Shown piece after piece: positions 55,970 to 64,000 of a stretch of 64,000 nucleotides of DNA (position 1 is its first letter; each line of letters opens with the position of its first letter). Under the pieces are notes generated by a model, which saw nothing but the letters and a program-made list of their open reading frames with translations, did no database searches and was not told where the DNA came from. This DNA comes from Odontocerum albicorne (lineage: Eukaryota > Arthropoda > Insecta > Trichoptera > Odontoceridae), in assembly GCA_949825065.1 (NCBI GenBank), contig OX463842.1:37257323-37321322 (forward strand), in the 5' to 3' direction. The position numbers and the translations under genes were made by a program.

Positions 55970-56395
55970 ACTGCTAATTAAAGTTCACTGTCGGTTTCAA
56001 AGACCTCCTTCTTCCTCGTCAGGCGAAGTTGAACTGAATTATGTCTAAAATACATTTTTTTCTAATTGTAATAGGTGCAGGAGATGAGGAGGGGAGAATT
56101 GGCTAATAAGGGGAGGAGGAGAAACCATTAAAAAAGTGTTAAATTACGTCTCAACATTATAAATAATCAAGTTAATTTCAATAATAGTCCTATGCTAAAT
56201 ATGTTTCCCGTTCTAATGACGTCCTTTTGACGCCTACCTTCTCCCCTCTCCTTATTAACCACTACTCCCCTCCCCCTCTCCTGTACCTATTACAATTAGA
56301 AAAAAATATTTTGGACATAATTTAGTTTAACTTCACCTGACGAGGAAGACAGAGGTTTTTGAAACCGGTAGTGAACTCAAATAAAACAATGTTGA
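55970..56395. mobile_element. Fold-back made of two family F 3' ends
   Basis: Arms 55978-56120 and 56240-56390 are inverted copies of the same end; each holds ctgacgaggaaga, then tttgaaaccg. The central part (56130-56235) matches 9285-9420 reversed. The right half plus centre is therefore one element on the minus/plus axis and the left arm is an extra inverted copy. Confidence 0.75.
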
Positions 56396-56787
56396 ATATA
56401 AAATAAAAAATAAGTATGTTATTTATTTTATTAATAGATTATAAACATAAGAGAAACAAATGATTTTTCTAAGATTCAAAAAAGGAATTTATTCATCTTT
56501 TATTTAATGATTTTGCTAATATTTATTGCAGTTTAGAAAATAATATTATAACATATATTTCATAAATAACAGTGTGAGTAATATCTTCCTACATCACACT
56601 TGCTTATCGCGATATCTAACAGGGAAATGTACTGTTTTTTTTATATCAACATCAATTTCAATCTACGAACTTAAATAATAATTTCCAAGATATAGGTACT
56701 TAATATTCTGAAGAAGCGAGCACAATCCCAAAGTTTGTTGATTCAAATTATCAGCTTAATTATTTATTCTTGCACCATGCAAGCATT

Positions 56788-57234
56788 TTATTTGTAATGC
56801 TTTCTTTTGATGCGTGTTTTAGTGCTGATGATGCGACATGGCATATGTGCTTTGGAAGGTTCGGAATTGGCAAAAAGTATGAAAATCGATAGAGACCCTT
56901 TGACCTCTGTGCACATAACTCTCTTTGCATTGGAAACACTTATTTCAAAACCAAATTTAAACACAATGTAACATATTATGGTGTCATCCAAGATCTGGAC
57001 ATTAGCATCAGTCGGACCCGATTTTGACAAAGAGATTTGCAAAATTGATTCACACATGTGCTTATCATAGTACTGATTGTGACAGACCACACACATGTAG
57101 CATCTGAAGTATAAGCCAAGCCGAAATATTACTCTCCTAATTATAGGAACATTGAGGCTTGTAACTGATCGGCTAAACAATGAACGAGAAAATCGTATCT
57201 TTGAAAAAGAGGTAAATTTCTGAAGTGACGACAA
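56788..57234 (-). CDS. Hypothetical 148-codon open frame
   Basis: Open on the minus strand from ATG at 57234, long for this base composition. It contains CYMCVVCHNQYYDKHMCES and ISVSNAKRVMCTEVKG. No domain recognised. A possible splice acceptor (gtcgtcacttcag) lies just upstream at the ORF start, so it could be an exon of a nested antisense gene or an old retrocopy. Equally it may be chance. Confidence 0.2.
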   Translation of the reverse strand: MSSLQKFTSFSKIRFSRSLFSRSVTSLNVPIIRRVIFRLGLYFRCYMCVVCHNQYYDKHMCESILQISLSKSGPTDANVQILDDTIICYIVFKFGFEISVSNAKRVMCTEVKGSLSIFILFANSEPSKAHMPCRIISTKTRIKRKHYK

Positions 57235-57439
57235 AGAAGAATGCGGGTGTGGACTAGGATGGTCTTAGAAGACTTTTATAAGGGGAACATCACGAAATAA
57301 GGACTGTTTCTCCGAGAAGATTGATGTACTTGCATCAACTCTACATGCCAAAAGAACTACAAAAATTGAATTGAACTTGACGCCTAATCTCCGGACATTA
57401 ACTGTTCTCAAAGATACGTAAGCATTTGCATATCATATT

Positions 57440-57640
57440 GGGTATTGTGTGGCTGGATAAGATTAAAAATGAAGTTCTTAATTAAGCAGATGATTTTGGT
57501 ATAATGGCAATCTTCAAATTAAAAAGACTATCCTGGCTCGGCCATGTAGTAAGAATGGGTAAAGAAAGGTTCCCAAAAACGTAAGAAGTAAGGCATATAT
57601 AAGAAAAAATTGAAGTAAAATGACAAATAGGACAGATTCG
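57440..57640 (+). pseudogene. LINE C-terminal remnant, family unclear
   Basis: Reads FKLKRLSWLGHVVRMGKERF then PKT and stop at about 57583. The RLxWxGHVxRM motif is typical of the LINE ORF2 C-terminal region. Confidence 0.6.
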
Positions 57641-58025
57641 AAGGGCACCGGTAAAACGATTGTTAATTGTGCACCAACCTAATTCATTATTCCCTCTGCA
57701 GTGTGTTATTTGGTTACCATATTTTTCAATCTTCCTCTAGCCGGGTTTACTTAATAGAAAACGAGAAGCTGCGATAATCACTCCGGCGCAGATACGATAG
57801 GACTCGATGAATATTCATTCGATGATAGGATTAAATTGGGAAGGAATCCTTCAAAGCCTTCGCGAAATTATATACAAATACTTCCTGTTTGATGTACGTT
57901 CATATCATTAATGTGCCTTGTCACAATGTCTCTACAAACTATTCAAAATGGTTTACAAACACATTCATTAATATAACATTAATTTAATTGAAAATGTTTA
58001 TATACTATACTCGTATACTTGTATC
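57641..58025. other. Unassigned intron sequence
   Basis: 57690-57870 is richer in GC; no repeat recognised. Confidence 0.3.
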
Positions 58026-58029
58026 ATTC

Positions 58030-58385
58030 GTTCGTTGCTGGACCTCGTAGTCGAAGATATCCTCGCCATCCCAACGTCAATTCAATTGGAAAACGAAGTT
58101 GTGCCGTGCAGTTTGCTTTTTTTCTTAAGTGAGTGTGCTGTTGCCCACCAACAAACTCACCGGCCACACCGCTGTACTGGATCCGATGGCACACCGAAAT
58201 GAGACGATCGGAACACATCGGCATGTTTTTTCCCCTCTTATGATTGAAGTCATAGGTATCTTTATACCCCGAATACTAGGCGGAAAAATGCCTATGTCAT
58301 TCGAGGGGAGTAGTACAGCGCGGGGTTCGAACCGACGACCTTCCGCTCGGAAGTCCAGTGCATTATCGCGTGGCCATGCATCTCT
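58030..58385 (-). mobile_element. SINE-A, near full length
   Basis: Minus strand: gatgcatggccacgcgataa (box A), cggttcgaaccccgcgctgt (box B), ctcccctcgaatgacatagg, cgcctagtattcggggtata, gtgccatcggatccagtaca, ttcgttttccaattgaattg, acgttgggatggcgaggata, tcttcgactacgaggtccag. All sections are present. Confidence 0.92.
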
Positions 58386-58394
58386 TGTATCAAT

Positions 58395-58985
58395 ATTAGC
58401 AATGGTGATAGAAAAGTGTGAAAGGAAAAGTAAATACGATATATGGATGAAAAATTAAAGATTGCAGCGTGCTGAGAAATTATGTTATTTGGTTAATATA
58501 TTATCAGATGATGGAAGAGGTGAGAGGAATATTGAACGGCATGTAGCTTTAGGAAACAAAGTCAATGTGGCACTAAAACATGTATACACGAACCGGAAAG
58601 TATCAAAATTTACTAAGATGGTAGTCCACAATAGAATTTTAGTCCCGACTTTGATGTATGGGAGGGAAACGTGGACGTGGAAAAAACTGAGAGGAACCAA
58701 ATAAATGCTGTAGACATGCGTACATTGAGAAAAATACATGGATTGACTATGTATGTCAGAATACGAAATTAAGTGATAAGAAATGAATGTGAACTTAGGG
58801 CTGATGTGTTAAGTAAGATGAATAATGAAGAAAGACTAACAAAACAGATATATAGTGCAGATGTGAGTGGAAAGCGTATGAGAAGAAGGCCAATGAAAGT
58901 ATGGATTATTATGATCGAACTTTCGTCATTGCTAGTCCTGGGAATTTTCTGCATATTAATGACGTGTATAGATATGGGTGGCGTG
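58395..58985 (+). pseudogene. LINE-R ORF2 C-terminal region
   Basis: Reads QRAEKLCYLVNILSDDGRGE, RNIERHVALGNKVNVALKHV, MVVHNRILVPTLMYGRETWT and, frameshifted, NAVDMRTLRKIHGLTMYVRI and RNECELRADVLSKMNNEERL, TKQIYSADVSGKRMRRRPMK. The LRWFGHVERM block is missing by deletion between DVLSK and NNEERL. This is the most informative LINE-R copy for the region upstream of 35254-35556. Confidence 0.8.
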
Positions 58986-59005
58986 TGCAACTTTAGGAAT
59001 CACTC

Positions 59006-59101
59006 GATGACAAACCTTTTTGGGAGGTCTTATCATATTTCAAAAACAAATGCCTATTGTTTTCGAAATATGATAAGACCTCCCAAAGGTGGTTTGTCAT
59101 T
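59006..59101. repeat. Fold-back hairpin, about 43-bp arms
   Basis: gatgacaaacctttttggga, ggtcttatcatatttcaaaa aca on the left and its near-perfect reverse complement to 59101, with a loop of about 9 nt (aatgcctat). It starts where LINE-R coding ends. Confidence 0.85.
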
Positions 59102-59284
59102 AGACTATATGTTGAACCATGGTGTTGAGGATGCAGCCTGACTTCCAACCAAAACTCGCTGTTTTTAACCATAGCAGAGATTCAACGAATTGGACGCCCA
59201 TCTTAAACCATTGACCGAAGGCTTGTCCTAACATGGGAAAAAGTGGAGCCCCGGATTGTGGAGCAACCGAGGAGGAGTTTTGTA

Positions 59285-59385
59285 ACTTCTCTCATTTTCG
59301 ATTCCTGTTGGTAGTCAACTTTAAAAAGAAGGTTCCAGTCTGTTATATCTTTAGACCTTTACAACATATTTCTAGGTAGTTTACA
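59285..59385 (+). mobile_element. SINE-B fragment
   Basis: tttcgattcctgttggtagt (B box), aggttccagtctgttatatc, caacatatttctaggtagtt. The tail is replaced. Confidence 0.6.
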
Positions 59386-59493
59386 ACTTGCGCCCCCACC
59401 CCCCTCTCTATCCTCTACGCAACCAATTCGTTATTAAAAAAATCTTACCCTTTCCGTTTCGGATTATGATCTTGGATGATAATTTATTTCAAA

Positions 59494-59895
59494 CGTTTTA
59501 TTGATAATGTAAGAAATGAACACATTCTTCCATAAAACATACATCTACATTGTTCTCCTACGTTTTATTGATAATGTAAGAAGTGAACACATTCTTCCAT
59601 AAAACATACATCTGCATTGTTCTCCTACGTTTTATTGATAATGTAAGAAGTGAACACATTCTTCCATAAAACATACATCTACATTGTTCTCCTACGTTTT
59701 ATTGATAATGTAAGAAGTGAACACATTCTTCCATAAAACATACATCTACATTGTTCTCCTATGTTTTATTGATAATGTAAGAAGTTAACACATTCTTCCA
59801 TAAAACATATATCTACATTGTTCTCCTACGTTTTATTGACAATGTAAGAAGTGAACACATTCTTCCATAAAACATACATCTACATTGTTCTCCTA
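59494..59895 (+). repeat. 67-bp minisatellite, six units
   Basis: Units begin cgttttattgataatgtaag at 59494, 59561, 59628, 59695, 59762 and 59829; a seventh is cut at 59896. Each carries gtgaacacattcttccataa. A few substitutions only. Confidence 0.95.
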
Positions 59896-59984
59896 CGTTT
59901 TTTCATAACCTATATTTGAATCTTTGGGAGCCCCTTTACCTTGGCACCCTTTGGCAAATGCCTAGCTTTGTCTGTTAGCAAACA

Positions 59985-60068
59985 CGACTGGTTGGTTGGA
60001 ATAGGTTGCCTCATTCCAATAAACCTCCCAGGTTATATTGTTAACACCAAAAGTGTGATTATGTTACA
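59985..60068 (+). mobile_element. SINE-B or LINE-B tail fragment
   Basis: gactggttggttggaatagg, ttgcctcattccaataaacc, tcccaggttatattgttaac, aaaagtgtgatta. The 67-bp array lies between it and the SINE-B fragment at 59285, so the array may have arisen inside one SINE. Confidence 0.6.
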
Positions 60069-60535
60069 ATCCAAATTAATTTTTTTAAGCTTTCATTGGA
60101 ACCTACCTGTAGAATTATCTCCAAATATTCATGTTGGAGTTTTGCTTCTCGCATTATACAGTTGCAGAAGTATATTGATTTTGCCTGATACGATTAACTC
60201 CGATTCAGTAAACTTGGTAACGCGATTTGTTCTGTCCTTACATTTCTTTTCAGAATGCTTTCAGAAAATATCGTTAAAAATAAATTAAATCACGCTGGCA
60301 CTTCTTGACAGATTTCAGGAAATAAACACCCTCCGGAAACGGACTAACTGAATTGCGTTTAGCGCTTTTTATAGTAATTTTATTTGACAGATCAGTCTTT
60401 GAATAGAAATTTATGTACTTTTGCTAGAATACTGAAAATAATTTAATTGTGTTTTACCTATGGCTACTGATAATCGTAAAATATACATTGGTTTTCAAAA
60501 GCAATAAAATGTAAAGTTAACTAAGTTTGGGAGTT
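60069..60535. other. Unassigned intron sequence
   Basis: No element recognised. Confidence 0.3.
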
Positions 60536-60537
60536 AG

Positions 60538-60900
60538 CAAATGATCGAGTGGCTGAGACAATTTTTCAACAAATTTTGGGAATCTGACTACACACCGAAA
60601 TACTGGAGGAGTGTAGTGATAATTCTATTATGTAAAGTTAAGGGTGCAAGAATGAAGTGTGGAAGTTACAGAGACGTTAGTTTACTGAGTGTATAGTGAG
60701 TAAATTCAATAAGAAGATAGAGTGAAAAGAAAATGTGTGATTCTCAATGTATATTTTTAAGTGGAAGAGGATACGGCAAACAGATTTTCTCTTAAAATAT
60801 TTGCAGAAAAATGTATGACAAAATATAAATTTTTTTATTGTGCATTTGTGGGATTGAAAAAGCATATTAGTATTCGTTCTTCGTACATAGGACAACCCGT
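60538..60900 (+). pseudogene. Reverse transcriptase domain fragment (LINE-R type)
   Basis: Reads IEWLRQFFNKFWESDYTPKY, WRSVVIILLCKVKGARMKCG, SYRDVSLLSV, stop; then, in other frames, VEEDTANRFSLKIFAEKCM and FFYCAFVGLKKHI. This matches the RT start: W..L...F......P..W......PLYKGKG....NYRGISLLSV...FR.GRGC.DQIF.L......AF.DL.KAYD. The catalytic Asp region has decayed (DLEKAYD to GLKKHI). The only RT-core stretch of this type in the window. Confidence 0.8.
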
Positions 60901-61655
60901 TCAATCCAGTAGAACGAATGGGGTAACGGAAACGTAGTATTTCAAGTAAAACTAAGGAATATGCAAGTCAATTAATAGTTTTGAATAAAAAAACAAAATT
61001 TGATTTAGCATTTATGAGAAATAAGTATTGCAAGCCAGGAACGTTCCAATAATTTGTTTATATTTTAGTTTATTTTAGTTTATATAAATCGCATATCACC
61101 ATTGTATTTTTACAAGCTGTCTCTGTTTTTCCTCAGGAGTTCACTTTTTCGGAATGGTTTTTAATTATTTTTTACGTGAAATGAAGTAAAACGTCAAAAT
61201 AAAATTAGTGTGTCCTTATCAATTAAAACACCCCTCTTTTCACCATAATAAGCACAGCGGGTGGAGTTTCGAGTTAAGGTCAATTTACGAGAATTTAATC
61301 ACTCTAGTTTTTCCAAATAAATATTTTTTCTGTAAAAAATCCCTGTTTACTAAACCCGACCCGCATTGTTTATATTGCGTGATAAAAGTGCATTAAGCCA
61401 CGGGTACACGTACTATTATTTTAACTTGCATTATTATCTTAAAATGGGATGTCATGCTCACCCTCGACCAGTGGTTTAACAAATACAAATATTTAGGTCT
61501 TTAAAGAGTAAAAATCAACTCCCGAATATAGTAGTAAAATTAATGATGTTATCTCTTTAACAGGATTTATTTTCCGGAAATTTAACAGTCTGTAGTTATA
61601 AAACATTTTCCGGCTCTTTGCTAAACTTATTAAATTTTATACGCACTATAGATTC
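60901..61655. other. Unassigned intron sequence
   Basis: No element recognised. Confidence 0.3.
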
Positions 61656-61659
61656 ATAC

Positions 61660-62000
61660 AACCTCTATTGCCTAGTCGGAAAGTAGTTGTCTGTCTCTCA
61701 CCCCGGGATTCCAGGTTCGATTCTTGATAGTATAAAATTGGTACGTATAGAAATACAGCGGTCCCCCGTTATCTGCGGGTAATCGCTTCCAAGATCGCTA
61801 AGCAATCACAGCGAGAGATATAAACCGGTGGTGCACAAAAAAAAGTTAATTGCTTCCCGATCGTACACAAAAGTTCCCGATCGTACAAAATAGTTCTTAT
61901 CTAGTTTTTTTTTCACTTCAAACCTTTCAATATATCTCTGAGTATTTGAATAAACTTGCTTCGTGGCAATAAACCCGCTAAATTGTGAGGAAGTGTAATC
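61660..62000 (+). mobile_element. SINE-B split by a pogo/Tigger-like end
   Basis: Head: cctctattgcctagtcggaa (box A) and ccaggttcgattcttgatag (B box), to about 61735. Tail: cgtggcaataaacccgctaa and gtgtaatccagtacag (61950-62010). Between them, tacagcggtcccccgttatc tgcggg at 61755 resembles the CAG..GGTCCCCCGTTATCCGCG ends of pogo/Tigger-type DNA transposons after a TA. The other end was not found. Confidence 0.55.
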
Positions 62001-62304
62001 CAGTACAGTAGATTCAGATGAGAAATTCATAATATAAATCTAAACTCATTTTGGTTACGTCTCTGCACAAATTAACAATAGAATATTACCCATAAAATGT
62101 ATTCCTGATTATCTACAGTAAAAGCTATCTATTAGCTATAAATATTTTTTTTAAATGTGCAGGTTCATGTTTGTTGTTCATAACATAGTTATGAATAGTA
62201 TTTTATCGTTCCAATCTTTAGTGGGTTTCTTTTTTTTTTGGTACATATGTAAACACCTAATATCATTTTAATGGATGCAAATAGCTAAATGGATTAACAT
62301 AGTA

Positions 62305-62761
62305 CAGGGCAAACTTATACCAAGGCGGGCAATATTCTGTCTGATAGAAGCCGTCGTGTGCCATACAACAAAAAAATATAATGTTTTGTTTAAAAAGTCA
62401 ATAGTAAATTATAATTACATAAATCAATTACAATTGTTTCAAAAATAATCAGTGAGAAAACTAATCTGTTTTGTATCATCCATTAATTTTTACATGTCAG
62501 GCTGCATGCCTGTTGTTGACTTCCATAATATTGCTTCCAAATGGGTATCTTGATCTTTTTGGGTTTTTATGGATATCCATTTTTTGAGAAAGTTTGTTCG
62601 CACATATAACTTTAAACAAACATTACGAGCATTTCAGTGCTAAATATTTCATTTGATGTTTTTTTTCTGTGTTTTGACTTTAATTAAAAATTAGATATAT
62701 TTTCTTTCACCTATGCGGGCCACAAAAATGAACCTCGCGGGTCGTAGGTTAGCCTTGCCTG
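62305..62761. mobile_element. hAT-like element, candidate
   Basis: Left cagggcaaacttataccaag; right, inverted, caggcaaggctaacctacga then cccgcgaggttcatttttgt ggcccgc. The GC-rich cgcgggtcgtagg end resembles hAT termini. The 8-bp flanks do not match. Confidence 0.35.
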
Positions 62762-63014
62762 GTTTGGTTAAAACTAGTTGAAAACTTGAATTTTGGTTAT
62801 ATTTTTCTACCTGTCTCATAGATTGTGAAATAACTGGCTATTAAGATCCTCGTGTCGGAGTGCACTTTCCAGATATTTTTTTTGTATTTTAACTGTTGTC
62901 CAAAATGTTTTTTTTTAAGATTTTTTAAAGGCTTGTTCCATCAATGTGTCTATTGTCCAAAGCATATATGCTTTTCTAGAAAGGATTTTTATTTCAAAGA
63001 ATATATAACCAAAG

Positions 63015-63152
63015 TCAAAGGTATCCTTATATCCTCGAATACTAGGTGGAAAAAGTGCCTGTGTCGTTCGAGGGGAGTAGCACAGCGCAAGGTTCGAACT
63101 GACGACCTTCCGCACGAAAGTCCAGTGCGTTACCGCGCTGCCATACACCTCA
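63015..63152 (-). mobile_element. SINE-A head
   Basis: Minus strand: gaggtgtatggcagcgcggt (box A), cagttcgaaccttgcgctgt (box B), ctcccctcgaacgacacagg, cacctagtattcgaggatat. Body and tail absent. Confidence 0.85.
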
Positions 63153-64000
63153 CGATTAAAAATCTGAATTGAATTATTGTATTATTTTTATATTGATAGC
63201 TAACGTGGAAGTATTAATATTAATTACCGTTAAATCAATTGATTTTTTTGACAGCCAATGGAATGTTTAGTACCTTTTCGTAATTTTGATTTTATCTAAT
63301 AAAATATTTGAATTCTAGATCAAGATTGAAGGAATTATTTTATTTAAGGAATAATCGGAGGAAACCGTATGTTGCACACAAAATATATTATAACGTTAAT
63401 CGTGTCTATTATGAATATTAATTAAAGTAAACAGCTCAAAGCAGATCAAGAAAAAGTCGAAGAAGCCGGTCAAATTTGTCACATATTTAGTTTTGGACCC
63501 CTATAGATATTATAGAATGTGCATATCGTTAATACTGTTTAATTGATATAATTTCCTTAGTTTTCTTAATAACAAAACGTTCTAACAACAACCATTTTAT
63601 TGTTTGTCACCGAGTGCGTTACTTGGCGGGTATTGTGACGTCACGTCAGGAGTCAATCACGGTGCATTTTTAATACTTTTTGGTTTCATGCAACTTTAAA
63701 AACGATTGATTTAATATAAAATGAATAATAAATTAAGTTTGATACTCTTTTCTACAAGCCCATTAAATTTCACGATTGCTATGAATTAAAAACTATTTAC
63801 CCGTGAGCTGCAAATACCTTATTGCCAGGGTGCAAAACAAGTTTGTGCCGCTAGATGCCAGAGTAAAATACTCCAAAAATAATGTTATTTATCTTGTTTA
63901 ACCGTCTCCATTTTTCAAAGACGTTTAGAGGGGGGAAACATGTCATCGTTCATTTTTATGACATAACCAAATATTTTTTTATCAATGCAATGTAACATAG
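63153..64000. other. Unassigned intron sequence with a CRE-like octamer
   Basis: No repeat family recognised. tgacgtca at 63636-63643 is a perfect CRE-type palindrome in a GC-richer patch. Its role, if any, is unknown. Confidence 0.3.

Larger units (their letters stand above)
51759..64000 (+). other. Otopetrin intron, continues past the window
   Basis: It begins at gtgagtggcc. No later otopetrin exon was found up to 64000, so this intron is at least 12.2 kb. Confidence 0.7.

Overview
The window is a piece of an AT-rich animal genome, most likely an insect or other arthropod. It lies inside one very large, repeat-filled protein gene on the + strand. Three exons (1320-1437, 4224-4332, 51528-51758) have good splice sites, matching phases and much higher GC than their surroundings. 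Their peptides read as an otopetrin-family proton channel (Drosophila OtopL type): first two membrane segments, a Ser/Glu/Lys-rich loop, and the start of the third. The introns are 2,786 bp and about 47,195 bp. The gene continues past both ends of the window. No bacterial-type gene, rRNA, CRISPR array or convincing functional tRNA gene is present.

Almost everything else is mobile-element debris in both orientations. I use provisional family names. SINE-A has a tRNA-like head and a tail shared with LINE-A. SINE-B is the most numerous family, with a tRNA-like head and a tail shared with LINE-B. SINE-C has two copies. LINE-R is a non-LTR element with a GTATG-type microsatellite 3' end and many 5'-truncated copies. 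LINE-C is known only by its 3' end. LINE-D, E and F are single or paired coding remnants. There are also two mariner remnants, hAT-like and TTAA-flanked (piggyBac-like) non-autonomous elements, fold-back elements, and one unidentified repeat (R1) in three copies.

Layout. 1-4.3 kb: LINE reverse-transcriptase fragment, exons 1 and 2 of the window, SINE-A, fold-backs. 4.3-10.8 kb: LINE-R and LINE-D remnants, R1. 10.8-12.5 kb: a 58-bp minisatellite split by a retroelement with a 14-bp target duplication, then eight near-identical 90-bp repeats. 12.5-36 kb: LINE and SINE remnants, a 200-N gap, perfect tandem duplications, a hAT-like element. 36.2-41 kb: nested LINE insertion and a local segmental duplication. 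41.9-43.9 kb: internally deleted mariner and a TTAA-flanked element. 44-51.5 kb: sparse intron. 51.5 kb: third exon. 52-64 kb: downstream intron with LINE-A, fold-backs, a 67-bp minisatellite, LINE-R and hAT-like ends.

The clearest biological signal is two separate SINE-LINE partnerships visible in one window, including a SINE-A copy whose tail carries a longer stretch of LINE-A than its relatives. A second is a recurring CTGAYGA-hairpin-GAAAC motif that looks like hammerhead-type ribozyme cores at retroelement 3' ends. All family names and boundaries were read by eye and need alignment to confirm.
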